A stretch of 64,000 nt of DNA from Nocardioides pinisoli (GCF_024199985.1 NZ_JANARS010000001.1:372001-436000), one strand, 5' to 3'; positions 17,706 to 28,621 are shown, counted from the stretch's first letter. Translations and numbers: made by a program. The notes: generated from the letters alone by a model not told the origin.

Positions 17706-18398
17706 TCAGGCGAAGGACCAGACCAGGAGCTCGGTCGGTCCGGTGGCCGTGACCCGGCGCCCGGGCTCGTCGGTGAGGCGCACGGCGTCCCCGGCGCGCA
17801 GGTCGAGACCCTCGAGCGAGACGGCCCCGGTGGCGGCGAAGACGTGCTGGCGCGGGCCGTCGGGCAGGACCACCGACTCGCCGGGGGAGAGCCGGGCCAC
17901 CAGGAGCCGCGCCCCGCTCGTGCCGATGGGCAGGCCGTCGCCGCCGGCCACGTCCACCAGCCCGGACGACGTCGGCGGCGCCTCGCCCAGGACGTACGAC
18001 GGGGCGGTGCCCGCCACGGACGGGGTGAGCCAGGCCTGGATGAAGCGGCAGCGCCCCGACGACGCGTCGGCGACCTCGCTGTGCCGCACACCCGTGCCGG
18101 CGGAGAGGACCTGGGCGCGGCCGGCCTCCACGACGTGGCGGCCGCCGGCGGCGTCGGTGTGCACGAGCGCGCCCTCGAGCACCCACGTGACGATCTCGAG
18201 CTCGGTGTGCGGGTGCTCCGGGTAGCCGGCGACCTCCCCGGCCGGCGGCTCGAGCAGGTCGTCGTTGTGGCACACGAGCGGTCCGAAACCGAGGTTGGCG
18301 GGGTCGTAGTGGGGCCCGAAGGAGAAGGAATGCCTGGTCAAGCGCCCCTTGACAGTCTCCGACGACCTGTCTGAACCGGCGTACACGGCCATGCCCAT
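17706..18398 (-). CDS. pirin-family protein
   Basis: About 230 residues; the ATGs at 18398 and 18392 are both possible. Double cupin typical of pirin: FSFGPHYDPANLGFGPLVCH, then GYPEHPHTELEIVTWVLEG with the metal-ligand His pair, VLSAGTGVRHSE and FIQAWLTP. The C-terminal cupin (LVARLSPGESVVLPDG ... VFAATGAVSLEG) is less conserved. Pirins bind Fe and act as redox-linked co-regulators or quercetinases; the role here is unknown. It is divergent from the beta-glucosidase with only ~20 bp between starts. Confidence 0.9.
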   Translation of the reverse strand: MGMAVYAGSDRSSETVKGRLTRHSFSFGPHYDPANLGFGPLVCHNDDLLEPPAGEVAGYPEHPHTELEIVTWVLEGALVHTDAAGGRHVVEAGRAQVLSAGTGVRHSEVADASSGRCRFIQAWLTPSVAGTAPSYVLGEAPPTSSGLVDVAGGDGLPIGTSGARLLVARLSPGESVVLPDGPRQHVFAATGAVSLEGLDLRAGDAVRLTDEPGRRVTATGPTELLVWSFA

Positions 18399-18416
18399 CC
18401 CGATATCTTCGCGGAT

Positions 18417-19781
<1,365 letters not shown>

Positions 19782-19815
19782 CCCGGCAGCACCGGGTGGG
19801 TGGTTGACTGCCCGC

Positions 19816-20352
19816 ATGGCTGACGACCGACCCGTCCCCGACCGGCCGGTCCCGGACCGTCCCGGGTCATCCGGCGCGGGTGGGGGCTTCTCGGGCGGCT
19901 CGTCGAGCAGCCACGGGATGACGTGGATCTCGCTCGTGCTGCTGCTCGTGATGGTCGTGGTGGTCGGATGGCGGCTCTTCGACTCCTGGGACAGCCGCCA
20001 GCCACCGTCGGGCGTCGAGACGCAGCAGGCGACGGTCGTCGGCTTCGAGGAGCTCGGCACCAGCCGGGCCGGCCAGAGGTCGACGGAGTTCACGTCGGTC
20101 GTCTTCGAGCTGCCCGACGGCGAGCAGGCCTCCGCCCTCTACGAGCTGCGCTCCCTCGGCGACGTCGAGAAGGGCGACGAGATCACCGTCTACGAGCAGG
20201 GCGGCGAGTGGCGTACGACGTCGGAGCGGGCGTGGGGATCGACGCTCGGGTGGGCCCTCGGGATGGTCGCCCTCCTCGTGCTGATCGCCGGCTGGTTCCG
20301 CGTCAGGTGGCGGGCGGAGCGGCCGGGCGGCCCCGATAGGCTCCGAGCATGA
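19816..20352 (+). CDS. DUF3592-like two-TM membrane protein
   Basis: 178 residues from the ATG at 19816. The first ~35 residues are Pro/Asp/Gly-rich and disordered-looking. One transmembrane segment (TWISLVLLLVMVVVVGWRLF) is followed by a ~100-residue beta-rich domain (TVVGFEELG ... VVFELPDGEQASALYEL ... GDEITVYEQGGEWRT) and a second segment (LGWALGMVALLVLIAGWF). This TM-beta-TM layout is that of DUF3592 proteins. Its stop overlaps the start of the sulfotransferase gene as ATGA, so it belongs to the same operon. Confidence 0.65.
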   Translation: MADDRPVPDRPVPDRPGSSGAGGGFSGGSSSSHGMTWISLVLLLVMVVVVGWRLFDSWDSRQPPSGVETQQATVVGFEELGTSRAGQRSTEFTSVVFELPDGEQASALYELRSLGDVEKGDEITVYEQGGEWRTTSERAWGSTLGWALGMVALLVLIAGWFRVRWRAERPGGPDRLRA

Positions 20353-21431
20353 CCGAGCCCACCAGCCGCCGCGTCGTGTTCGTCGTCGGCTCGGGCCGCA
20401 GCGGCACGAGCACGATGGCCGGCACCCTGCGCACGCTCGGCCTGCACGTCCCCCAGCCAGAGGTGGTCGCCGACGCCAGCAACCCCAAGGGGTTCGGCGA
20501 GCCGCGCTGGGTCGTCGACCTCCACACCGAGCTCCTCGCCCGCAGCAACGTGCAGGTCTCCGACGCCCGCCCGCGTGCGTGGCTCGACACCGGCACCACC
20601 AGCGGTGACCACGCCACCCGCGCCCGGGTGACCGACTGGCTCGAGGAGCAGCTCGCCGTCGGCGACGAGCTCGTCGTCAAGGACCCCCGCGCGGCCTGGT
20701 TCCTCGGGCTGTGGCGGGCCGCGGCCGACCGCTGCGGCGCCACGCCGTCGTACGTCACGATGCTGCGGCCGGTCACCGAGGTGGTCGGCTCCAAGCAGAC
20801 CTACTACGGCCGGATGGGCGCCGGCTCCGACCAGGGCGCGGTGACCCGCACCGCCGCGTGGGTCAACATGATGCTCCACACCGAGCGGGCCACGCGCGGC
20901 CAGCAGCGGGCGTTCGTGCACTACGGCGACCTGCTCGACGACTGGACGCGGCCGGTCTTCGCGCTCGGGGAGGCCTTCGACCTCGCGGCGGTCAAGACCG
21001 CGATGGCCGTCGACATCGCCGAGGTGCACCGCTTCATCGACCCGTCGCTGCGGCGGGTCACGATGACCTGGGACGACATCGGCGTGCCCGACCGACTGCG
21101 CGAGCTCGCCGACGAGACGTGGCAGGCGCTCGACGCGATCGCCCGCGACGACTCGCCCGCCCAGCAGGAGCGCTGCGACCAGCTCCGCGCCGCCTACGCC
21201 GAGCAGTACGCCGAGGCGGAGGCGTTCGCCCACTCGACCGTCGTCGCCCAGCGGCGCGCCGCGGCCGCGGAGGCGCGTCGCGAGGCCGGGCAGCCCGCCC
21301 GCAGCGGCGCCGACCGCGTGCCCCACGCCGTACGGGCGATGGTGCCGCCCGGCGCCCGCCGGAAGCTGCGCAAGGCGATCGGCCGGGAGCGCTCGCCCCA
21401 GCAGGATCAGCCCCAGCAGGATCGGGCCTGA
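20349..21431 (+). CDS. sulfotransferase-family protein
   Basis: 360 residues. The PAPS 5'-phosphosulfate loop is seen as VVFVVGSGRSGTSTMAGTL, and LVVKDPRAAWFLGLW plus YVTMLRPVTEVVGSK match the 3'-phosphate-binding strand and helix of sulfotransferases. The C-terminal ~60 residues are an Arg/Ala-rich charged helix. It probably sulfates a glycan or lipid acceptor. It is coupled upstream to the DUF3592-like gene (ATGA) and downstream to a glycosyltransferase (TGATG), pointing to a surface sulfated-glycan pathway. Substrate inferred from context only. Confidence 0.8.
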   Translation: MTEPTSRRVVFVVGSGRSGTSTMAGTLRTLGLHVPQPEVVADASNPKGFGEPRWVVDLHTELLARSNVQVSDARPRAWLDTGTTSGDHATRARVTDWLEEQLAVGDELVVKDPRAAWFLGLWRAAADRCGATPSYVTMLRPVTEVVGSKQTYYGRMGAGSDQGAVTRTAAWVNMMLHTERATRGQQRAFVHYGDLLDDWTRPVFALGEAFDLAAVKTAMAVDIAEVHRFIDPSLRRVTMTWDDIGVPDRLRELADETWQALDAIARDDSPAQQERCDQLRAAYAEQYAEAEAFAHSTVVAQRRAAAAEARREAGQPARSGADRVPHAVRAMVPPGARRKLRKAIGRERSPQQDQPQQDRA

Positions 21432-22384
21432 TGCCCGACATCGCCTCCCTCGAGGGGGACCCGGCCTACGACGTCACGTGGCCCTGGACGTCCGGCGAGG
21501 CGCTGGTCCCCGGCCTGACGTGCGTCTTCCGGGTCCGCAACGAGGCGCGCAACCTGCCGTGGGTGCTGCCGCCCGTCTTCTCGGCCGTCGACCACGTCCT
21601 GGTCGTCGACAACGGCTCCGACGACGGCACCGCCGACGTCGCCCGCGACGTGGCCGAGCAGTGCGACGCTGCCGACCGCCTCACCGTCCTCGACTACCCC
21701 CACCAGGTGGCGCGGGCCGGTGGCGAGCACCTGGCGACACCAGCGACGAGCGTCCACTCGCTGACGCACTTCTACAACTGGTGCTTCTCCCACGTCCGCA
21801 CGACCTACTCGATGAAGTGGGACGGCGACATGGTGCTCACCCCCGAGGGGGCCGGCATCCTGCGCGACCTCGCGTGGCAGCTGCAGGCGACCCGCGCCAT
21901 CGTCGCGATGCCGCGCCACCCGCTGACGGTGGTCGACGAGTCGACCGGGTGGCTCGACCTGTCGCTGCGCTTCCTCGAGCCGTGGGTCTACCCGATGGGC
22001 CCGGAGTTCACCTTCGTCAAGGCCTTCGACTGGGAGCTGCGCGAGTTCCCGCCCGGCGTCGAGCGGATCGTGCTCCAGCAGGGGCTGGTGCTCGAGGTGA
22101 AGTGGCTCGACGCGGACGAGTACGCCCACTGGCGGCGCGACGGCGTCGACTTCACCAACACCCGGCTCTACCGCAAGCTGCGGGAGTTCGAGGTCGACGA
22201 GGCGATCCGCAACGGCGACCCCGAGGCCCTCGGCGGGCTGGTGAAGGTGACCGCGCCCGCGGGCGTCCACATCATCGACCACGTCAGCCGCGACTGGCTG
22301 TGGCGCCAGCCCCGGCCGCTCGTGCAGCACTCGCTCCCCGCCTCCCTGAAGAACCGAGCGCCGAAGGAGCGCGTACGACCGTGA
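21431..22384 (+). CDS. glycosyltransferase, family 2-like
   Basis: 317 residues from the ATG at 21431, which overlaps the sulfotransferase stop. A GT-A fold is visible: LTCVFRVRNEARNLPWVLPP, then HVLVVDNGSDDGTADVARDV (nucleotide-sugar binding loop) and YSMKWDGDMVLTPEGA, where DGD is the metal-binding DxD. It lacks a C-terminal membrane segment. The last residues run into the next gene, whose GTG overlaps the stop (GTGA). Donor sugar unknown. Confidence 0.85.
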   Translation: MPDIASLEGDPAYDVTWPWTSGEALVPGLTCVFRVRNEARNLPWVLPPVFSAVDHVLVVDNGSDDGTADVARDVAEQCDAADRLTVLDYPHQVARAGGEHLATPATSVHSLTHFYNWCFSHVRTTYSMKWDGDMVLTPEGAGILRDLAWQLQATRAIVAMPRHPLTVVDESTGWLDLSLRFLEPWVYPMGPEFTFVKAFDWELREFPPGVERIVLQQGLVLEVKWLDADEYAHWRRDGVDFTNTRLYRKLREFEVDEAIRNGDPEALGGLVKVTAPAGVHIIDHVSRDWLWRQPRPLVQHSLPASLKNRAPKERVRP

Positions 22385-24159
22385 CGCACCCCCTCCACGA
22401 CCTCCGGCTCCCCGGGCCCACGCTGGTGCTGGTCGACGACTCCGACAGCCTGGCGCTCGAGGCGCTGCACGGCATCGAGGACCTGCCCGGCATCGAGCCC
22501 ACCGTCGTGCCGCTGTCCACCCTCGACGGCCCGCGCAAGGGCTGGGGCTCGGTGCTGGTCGTGGCCGCCGACCGGGCGCGGCTGCGGCGGATGGCCAGCG
22601 CCGTACCGCTCCTCGGGCAGTGCAAGGCCGTCGCCTGCTGGCTCACCGACGCGCCCACCCCGTGGGTGCTGGTGCCGCGCCCGGAGTGGCCGCGGCTGGT
22701 GCACCTCGCCGCGCGCGAGGCCGGCGACCGCGGCGTCCTGACCGTCGCCCGCTTCGCCTCCGGCGCCCGGGCCCAGCTCGTCGTGATGGAGATGGCGCGC
22801 CAGGCCGCCGGCCCCGGTGACACCACCCACGGCGGCCTCGTCGTGTCCTACGCGGACCGTCCGGCCGCACCCGGCATCGACGCCCGCTCGGTGCTGCTGC
22901 GCGACGCCGCCGGTGCCGGCGACGCCGACCGCGACGTGCCGCCCGACGTCGTCGTCGCGCGCCGCGGCGGCGACGTCGCGGTGCACCACGTCATCGACCG
23001 CGCGCCCACCGTCGTCACCGACCCCGGCCCCGAGCCGGTCGACGAGCGCGTCTTCAACCCGATCGGCTTCCGCAAGGACTGGGACCACCCCGTCGTCGAC
23101 CTGTCCCGGCTGGTCGACCGGTCGGGCCCCGGCCCGGTCACCGAGGGCGTGGTCGAGGCCGCCCGCGCCTTCCAGGGCGTCCGGGTGCCCGCCGACACCC
23201 CCACCGCCGACCTGCTGGCCCTGGCGATCTCCGGGGTGCCGCTCGTCACCCAGGGCGTGCTCGACGTCGCGCCGCCGCTCGCGGCCGCGCTCGACGCCGA
23301 GGTGGACCTCGACGACGCGCTGCGGCGCGAGGAGCACAGCCTCGCCGTGCGCCGGGCCGCCTTCGACCACCACTCCACGCTGGCATGGCGCTCGGCGCTG
23401 GCCTCGCGCGCCGGCGTGCGCCACGTCGGGCTGCCACCGGTCAGCGCGCTGCTGTCGACCAAGCGGCCCGACATGCTCGACTTCGCGCTGCGGCAGGTCG
23501 CGCGGCAGCGGGGCGCGGAGGTCGAGCTGGTGCTGGCCGCGCACGGCTTCGAGCCCGACCGCGACGCCGTACGACGTGCGCTCGGCGACCGACCGCACCA
23601 GGTGCTCACCTTCGACGGCTCGGCGTTCTTCGGCGACGTCCTCACCGCCGCGGCGCGGGCCGCGTCGAGCGACGTGCTGCTCAAGGTCGACGACGACGAC
23701 TGGTACGCCCCCGACGCCGTCCACGACCTGCTCATGGCGCGCCGGTTCTCCGGCGCCGACGTGGTCGGGATGCCCTCGGAGTTCGTCTACCTCCACGCCA
23801 ACGCAGAGCGCGAGGCGCTCACCGTGCGGCGCCGGCACCCCTCGGAGCTCTTCGCCCGCTTCGTCGCCGGTGGCACGCTCCTGCTCGACCGCGGGCTGCT
23901 GCGCTCGCTCGGCGACTTCCGCCGCGTGCGCAAGTTCGTCGACGCCCAGCTGCTGTCCGGGGTCGAGGCGGCCGGCGGCCGGATCTACCGCACGCACGGC
24001 CTCGGCTACGTCCTGCGCCGCACCGGCGCAGGACACACGTGGCAGCGCAACGACGAGGAGTTCCGCCGACCTGACATCGTTGCCTCGGAGTGGCCGGGCT
24101 TCCAGCCCAGCCTGGCGTTGGAGGTCGACCCGCTCGACCGGCCTGACGGGGGGAGCTAG
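22381..24159 (+). CDS. two-part glycosyltransferase-like protein
   Basis: 592 residues from the GTG at 22381. The N-terminal ~330 residues have a Rossmann-like start (PGPTLVLVDDSDSLALEAL) and no recognised family. From about 340 there is a GT-A domain: VSALLSTKRPDMLDFALRQV, VELVLAAHGFEPDRDAV, and VLLKVDDDDWYAPDAV with an extended acidic DDDD motif for metal and sugar nucleotide, then GGTLLLDRGLLRSLG. Such C-terminal domains occur in actinobacterial cell-wall glycan clusters. Start and stop sit within a run of overlapping genes. Confidence 0.75.
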   Translation: MTHPLHDLRLPGPTLVLVDDSDSLALEALHGIEDLPGIEPTVVPLSTLDGPRKGWGSVLVVAADRARLRRMASAVPLLGQCKAVACWLTDAPTPWVLVPRPEWPRLVHLAAREAGDRGVLTVARFASGARAQLVVMEMARQAAGPGDTTHGGLVVSYADRPAAPGIDARSVLLRDAAGAGDADRDVPPDVVVARRGGDVAVHHVIDRAPTVVTDPGPEPVDERVFNPIGFRKDWDHPVVDLSRLVDRSGPGPVTEGVVEAARAFQGVRVPADTPTADLLALAISGVPLVTQGVLDVAPPLAAALDAEVDLDDALRREEHSLAVRRAAFDHHSTLAWRSALASRAGVRHVGLPPVSALLSTKRPDMLDFALRQVARQRGAEVELVLAAHGFEPDRDAVRRALGDRPHQVLTFDGSAFFGDVLTAAARAASSDVLLKVDDDDWYAPDAVHDLLMARRFSGADVVGMPSEFVYLHANAEREALTVRRRHPSELFARFVAGGTLLLDRGLLRSLGDFRRVRKFVDAQLLSGVEAAGGRIYRTHGLGYVLRRTGAGHTWQRNDEEFRRPDIVASEWPGFQPSLALEVDPLDRPDGGS

Positions 24160-24162
24160 GAC

Positions 24163-25737
24163 ATGGCACGGCAGCCGGTGGTGCGGCACAACGACTGGGG
24201 GTCGCTCACGCCCGCGACGCTCGGTGACTGGGAGCCGACGCTGTCGGTCAGCGTCGTCGTGCCGACGTTCAACTACCAGCACACGCTGCCCTACGTCCTC
24301 GCCGCGCTCGCCGCCCAGTCCTACCCCGCGCACCTGCTCGAGGTGCTCGTCGTCGACGACCAGAGCACGCCGCCGCAGGAGCTGCCGGAGGTCCGCCCCG
24401 ACAACACCCGGCTGATCCGCGTCGAGGAGGGCTGGGGCCGCGCCAACGCCTGCCACCTCGGCGCGCTGGCGGCCGACGGCGACGTCCTGCACTGGTACGA
24501 CGCCGACATGCTCGCCTACCGCGAGGAGGTCGAGGCCCACGCGCGCTGGCACCACCTCGTGGACTACGCCGTCCCGGGCGGCCACAAGCTCTTCGTCGAC
24601 CCGACCTCGCTGCTCGAGCTCGACCCCGACGTCGTGCGCGACCGGGTGGCCGCCGGCGAGGCGGGCGACCTGTTCCCCGGGCAGGACCACGAGCCGCACC
24701 AGTGGGTCGAGGACTACTGGGCCAAGACCGACGACCTCCGCTCCGCCGGGCCGCGGGCCCAGCGCTACCACATCGGCATGACCGGGTCGGTGACGAAGGC
24801 GCTCTACCTCGACTCCGACGGCTTCGACCGCACCCTGCGGCTCGGCGAGGACATGCACCTCGGCCACTCGCTCGCCCAGGCCGGCGGTGTCTTCGTCGTC
24901 GACCGCGAGGCGCGCAGCTGGCACCTGGGCCGCTCGCAGGTGCTGCGCCGCGCCGAGCAGGTCAACCGCTTCAACGACCCCTATCTCGCCGACCTGGTGC
25001 CGACGATGCGGCCCAAGCGCAACCGTCGCGGCCGCACCTACCAGGTGCCCTACCTCGAGGTCGTCCTCGAGGCCGGTCCCGCGGACCAGACGATCCACCT
25101 CGTCGACTCGCTGCTCGACGGCGACGTCCCCGACCTGCTGGTCACCGTCGTCGGGCCGTGGTCGAGCGTCCACGACGACCGCGTCCAGCCGGTCGAGGAC
25201 CCGGTGCTGGAGACCCGCCTGGTGCACCGGTCGTTCGTCCACGAGCCCCGGGTGCGGCTGGTCGAGGAGGCGCCGACCTCCTCCGACGCCGAGTTCGCCC
25301 TGACCCTGCCGGAGGTGTCGCTCGCCCCGCTGCCGGCCGCGCCGGCCGCCCTCCTCGACGACCTCGAGCGCACCCACCACGGCGCCCGCCTGCTGGCGTA
25401 CGACTCGGGCGCGGTCGCGCGTCTCGAGCGGACGGCGGCGGTGGCCCGGGTCGACCGCCTGGCCGGACCCGGCGACGACCGCGACGTGCTGCTCGAGGAG
25501 TCTTTCGGCGTGAAGACCTACCCGGCCACGTCGGTCGGCTGGGTCCCGGTCGCCGACCGCGTGGTCGAGCGGTTCGTCCTCGGCGCCCGGCCGCCGATGG
25601 ACCCCGACAAGTCGGAGAAGCGGCTGCGCAAGTCGCTCGCCAGGGGCAGCGCGTCCGCCGACGTGTCCGACGACCGGTCGGTCCCGGCCGCCGTCGACGG
25701 CGACCACAAGCGGGGGCTCTTCGGCCGCCGGCGCTGA
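24163..25737 (+). CDS. family 2 glycosyltransferase with C-terminal extension
   Basis: 524 residues. Classic GT2: VSVVVPTFNYQHTLPYVLAA near residue 28, EVLVVDDQSTPPQELP, then VLHWYDADMLAYREEVEAH with the DxD metal site, and GMTGSVTKALYLDSDGFD ... LGEDMHLGHSLAQAG with the catalytic ED. The C-terminal ~200 residues (GRTYQVPYLEVVLEAG onwards) form an extra domain of unknown role. It is the last gene of the glycan cluster, and its TGA stop is the first base triplet of the tandem repeat that follows. Confidence 0.88.
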   Translation: MARQPVVRHNDWGSLTPATLGDWEPTLSVSVVVPTFNYQHTLPYVLAALAAQSYPAHLLEVLVVDDQSTPPQELPEVRPDNTRLIRVEEGWGRANACHLGALAADGDVLHWYDADMLAYREEVEAHARWHHLVDYAVPGGHKLFVDPTSLLELDPDVVRDRVAAGEAGDLFPGQDHEPHQWVEDYWAKTDDLRSAGPRAQRYHIGMTGSVTKALYLDSDGFDRTLRLGEDMHLGHSLAQAGGVFVVDREARSWHLGRSQVLRRAEQVNRFNDPYLADLVPTMRPKRNRRGRTYQVPYLEVVLEAGPADQTIHLVDSLLDGDVPDLLVTVVGPWSSVHDDRVQPVEDPVLETRLVHRSFVHEPRVRLVEEAPTSSDAEFALTLPEVSLAPLPAAPAALLDDLERTHHGARLLAYDSGAVARLERTAAVARVDRLAGPGDDRDVLLEESFGVKTYPATSVGWVPVADRVVERFVLGARPPMDPDKSEKRLRKSLARGSASADVSDDRSVPAAVDGDHKRGLFGRRR

Positions 25738-25960
25738 CCGGGCACTTCCTCGCGCTGGGGGGCGCTGACCGGGCACTTGGTCGCGCTGGGGGGCGCTGAC
25801 CGGGCACTTCCTCGCGCTGGGGGGCGCTGACCGGGCACTTGGTCGCGCTGGGCGACGCTGACCCCGGGCGCTTGGTGCGCGAGGAAGTGCCCGCTCACCG
25901 GTCTGGTGCGCGAGGAAGTGCCCGCTCACCGGTTTGGGGCGCGAGGAACCGCCCGGTCAG
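25736..25960. repeat. 31-bp-period tandem array with forward and inverted units
   Basis: Five forward units begin with GACC at 25736, 25767, 25798, 25829 and 25860 (exact 31-bp steps), alternating CACTTCCTCGCGC and CACTTGGTCGCGC. Then three inverted units (GCGCGAGGAAGTGCCCG type) begin at 25877, 25908 and 25939, again 31 bp apart. The array fills the gap between two convergent genes and includes both stop codons. The unit matches the repeat at 8823-8928. Confidence 0.9.
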
Positions 25961-27129
25961 TCCGCGCCGAAGAGGTCGCGCGTATAGACCTTGTCGGCGA
26001 CGTCGCGCAGCTCCTCGACCATCCGGTTGGCGACGATGAGGTCGACGCGCTCCTTGAAGGCGGCGAGGTCAGCGGTGACCTCCGAGCCGAACCAGGAGTC
26101 GACGTCGAGCTCGGGCTCGTAGACGACGACCTCCACGCCCTTGCCCTTGAGCCGCTTCATGATCCCCTGCACCGACGACTCGCGGAAGTTGTCCGACCCG
26201 GCCTTCATGATCAGCCGGTGGATGCCGACGACCTGCGGAGCGCGGTCGAGGATGTCGAAGGCGATGAAGTCCTTGCGGGTGGTGTTGGCCTCGACGATCG
26301 CCGAGATCAGCGTCTGCGGGACGTCGGAGTAGTTGGCGAGCAGCTGCTTGGTGTCCTTGGGCAGGCAGTAGCCGCCGTAGCCGAACGACGGGTTGTTGTA
26401 GTGCGTGCCGATGCGCGGGTCGAGCCCGACGCCGTCGATGATCTGCCGGCTGTCGAGGCCGTGGGACAGGGCGAACGAGTCGAGCTCGTTGAAGTAGGCC
26501 ACCCGCATGGCGAGGTAGGTGTTGGCGAACAGCTTGATGGCCTCGGCCTCGGTCGGCTCGGTGAAGAGCACCGGCACGTCGTCGGCGTCGGCGCCCTTGA
26601 CCAGCAGCTCGGCGAACGCGCGGGCCCGCTCGGAGTCCTCGCCCACGACGATGCGGGCCGGGTGCAGGTTGTCGTGGAGCGCCCGCCCCTCGCGCAGGAA
26701 CTCGGGCGAGAAGATCACGCCGTCGATGCCCAGGCGCGCGCGTACGTCCTCGATGTAGCCCACCGGGACGGTGGACTTCACGACCATGGTGGCGCGCGGC
26801 TCGATGCGGTGCACGTCGCGCATGACGGCCTCGATCGAGCTGGTGTCGAAGTAGTTGGTGACCGGGTCGTAGTTGGTCGGCGTCGCGATGATCACGAAGT
26901 CGGCGCCGGTGTGCGCCTCCTCGGGATCGGTCGTGAAGGTGACGTCGAGCTCCTCCTCGGCGAGGAACCGGGAGATGTCGTCGTCGTGGATCGGGCTCTC
27001 GCCCCGGCGCAGCGTGTCGACGCGCTGCTCGTCGAGGTCGAGGCCGACGACGGTGTTGTGCCGGGCGAGCAGCACGGCCATGGACAGGCCGACGTAGCCG
27101 AGGCCCGCTACGGAGATCTTCGTGGTCAC
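25957..27129 (-). CDS. UDP-glucose 6-dehydrogenase-type nucleotide-sugar dehydrogenase
   Basis: 390 residues from the GTG at 27129 ([14 protein letters not shown]), the length of the short Ugd class. NAD loop [27 protein letters not shown], and the catalytic Cys255 in [15 protein letters not shown]. It would oxidise a UDP-hexose such as UDP-glucose to the uronic acid for surface polysaccharide. Next to the sulfotransferase and glycosyltransferase cluster, although on the opposite strand, it probably supplies a uronate donor. Its start is 4 bp after the stop of the cysteine peptidase-like gene, so the two form an operon. Confidence 0.93.
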   Translation of the reverse strand: MTTKISVAGLGYVGLSMAVLLARHNTVVGLDLDEQRVDTLRRGESPIHDDDISRFLAEEELDVTFTTDPEEAHTGADFVIIATPTNYDPVTNYFDTSSIEAVMRDVHRIEPRATMVVKSTVPVGYIEDVRARLGIDGVIFSPEFLREGRALHDNLHPARIVVGEDSERARAFAELLVKGADADDVPVLFTEPTEAEAIKLFANTYLAMRVAYFNELDSFALSHGLDSRQIIDGVGLDPRIGTHYNNPSFGYGGYCLPKDTKQLLANYSDVPQTLISAIVEANTTRKDFIAFDILDRAPQVVGIHRLIMKAGSDNFRESSVQGIMKRLKGKGVEVVVYEPELDVDSWFGSEVTADLAAFKERVDLIVANRMVEELRDVADKVYTRDLFGAD

Positions 27130-27133
27130 GCGG

Positions 27134-27856
27134 TCAGTGTGCCTCACCTGCGGCCGGCAGGATCGTGAACCACGGCTCCGACCAGCCCGAGATGCCGAGG
27201 GCGCCGCGGTCGAAGGCGTCCCGGGTGACGACGGTGCGCCCGCCCGTCGCCGGGTCGTACGCCGTCAGCCCGGCGTCGTCACCGCCGAGGAAGAGCACGA
27301 CGTGGCGCGGCAGCACCCGGTTGCCGACGTAGAGCGGCACGGCATGCCCCAGCGCGACGGCGCCCGCCACCTCGTCGTACGCCTCACCGCGGCGTCGCGG
27401 CGAGACGGCCCGCACGCGGTGGCGGGTGCCCGGCACGGAGGTCCCGCCCGTCGCGGTCAGCTCGCGCGCCAGTGCCCACGGCGCCGTGCCGAGGGCTCGC
27501 GGCCACGCGACCTGGAGCGCACCGGAGGCGCCGTACCAGCGGTTCGTGCGCACGTGCGTGGCGAGGACCTCGTCGGCGAAGCGGCGTCGCCGTGGACGCG
27601 GGTCGCGCTCGCGCCCGGCGACCTCACCGGTCTCCAGCCACCTGGCGTAGTCGGCGTCGCCGAGCATCCGCGCCACGACCAGGCACGCCGAGCCGCACGT
27701 GGTGGCGTCGGGCTGCACGAGGCCGGCGCGACCCCCACGGATCGCGCCGGCCCGGGCGCGGTGCGGGGGGCCGGCAGGCAGTCGGCCCTCCCCCCGCACC
27801 GGCCGACCGGCGAGCGCATCTCTCAGCCGGTCGACCAGGTGCTCGAGCGGGCGCAT
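27134..27856 (-). CDS. papain-like C39-type cysteine peptidase-like protein
   Basis: 240 residues. The active-site pattern of the C39/papain-like fold is present: [19 protein letters not shown] with Cys54 preceded by a plausible oxyanion residue, then His185 in [10 protein letters not shown] and Asp201 in [10 protein letters not shown]. No ATPase or transport domain and no clear signal peptide, so it is a stand-alone domain. Such proteins process peptides or act as transglutaminase-like enzymes. It is followed 4 bp later by the nucleotide-sugar dehydrogenase gene. The functional link between the two is unknown. Confidence 0.65.
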   Translation of the reverse strand: MRPLEHLVDRLRDALAGRPVRGEGRLPAGPPHRARAGAIRGGRAGLVQPDATTCGSACLVVARMLGDADYARWLETGEVAGRERDPRPRRRRFADEVLATHVRTNRWYGASGALQVAWPRALGTAPWALARELTATGGTSVPGTRHRVRAVSPRRRGEAYDEVAGAVALGHAVPLYVGNRVLPRHVVLFLGGDDAGLTAYDPATGGRTVVTRDAFDRGALGISGWSEPWFTILPAAGEAH

Positions 27857-27895
27857 GGGACATGTCTACCGCGCGCGTCCGCCCGAGCGGTCGGG

Positions 27896-28621
27896 TCAGC
27901 CGCGGTCGGAGGAGTCCCCGGTGACCACGACGTAGAACCGCTTGCGGGTGCCGTCGGTGGTGACGCTGCCGTCGCTGTTGCGCGGGCTGACCACGAGGTG
28001 GTTGGTGTTGCCGGTGCCGGGAGGCGCGCAGTTGACGACGTTGGGCTGGCACATCGCGGCCGAGATCTCGCCCGAGAACTCGGGGTTGGCGTCGGCGCCC
28101 GCGGCGCGGCCGTTGGTGACGGCGTCGCCGTTCTGGTCGACCGTGTTCTGCAGCGCGACGACGGCGAGCACGCCGTTGTTCGTCAGGTCTTCGCCTGCGT
28201 TGATGTAGACGTTGCCGTTGGCGCGCAGCCCGGCGGTGTCGGCGCCCATGGGTGCGAGGGTGGGGTAGGCCGCGGTGACCGAGAAGCCTCCGGACTGCGA
28301 CACGATCGCGCCGCTCGCGTCGACGAGCGCCCAGCGCCCGACGCCGGCCGGACCCTGCGCACCGGCGGGCAGCTGGCCCTCCTTGAAGTCGCGCGCCTTC
28401 AGCGAGCCGTTGCGGACCTTGTTGGAGCCGATGACGTCGTTCTTGATGTCGCGGCCCTTGAGGGTGCGGTCCTTGACGTCCTTGGACTGGATGGAGTTGT
28501 TGCGGATGTCGTCGGAGCCGATCAGGCCGGCCGCGTAGGACGTACCGGTGGACGCCACGACCAGGGCCATGACGGAGACGGCCATGGACGGGGACGGGCG
28601 GCGGAGAGAGGGGAGGCGCAT
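27896..28621 (-). CDS. secreted protein with N-terminal pentapeptide-like repeats
   Basis: 241 residues. Signal-like N-terminus (SMAVSVMALVVASTGTSYAA) followed by a repeat region of ~45 residues with a periodic pattern of the type DIRNNSIQSKDVKDRTLKG, typical of a large actinobacterial family of exported proteins. After a Gly/Pro turn (PAGAQGPAGVG) comes a beta-rich C-terminal domain of ~150 residues with one Cys pair (MCQPNVVNC). Function unknown; a cell-surface or collagen-like structural role is often suggested for such proteins. Confidence 0.7.
   Translation of the reverse strand: MRLPSLRRPSPSMAVSVMALVVASTGTSYAAGLIGSDDIRNNSIQSKDVKDRTLKGRDIKNDVIGSNKVRNGSLKARDFKEGQLPAGAQGPAGVGRWALVDASGAIVSQSGGFSVTAAYPTLAPMGADTAGLRANGNVYINAGEDLTNNGVLAVVALQNTVDQNGDAVTNGRAAGADANPEFSGEISAAMCQPNVVNCAPPGTGNTNHLVVSPRNSDGSVTTDGTRKRFYVVVTGDSSDRG

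Noticed and set aside
22168..25929. A 1253-residue minus-strand frame over the glycosyltransferase genes
   Set aside because: Antisense shadow typical of high-GC DNA; low-complexity Val/Arg/Gly/His composition and no motif.
25736..25960. Possible CRISPR array because of regular 31-bp spacing
   Set aside because: There are no variable spacers; the whole period is repeated, units invert half-way, and no cas genes are present.
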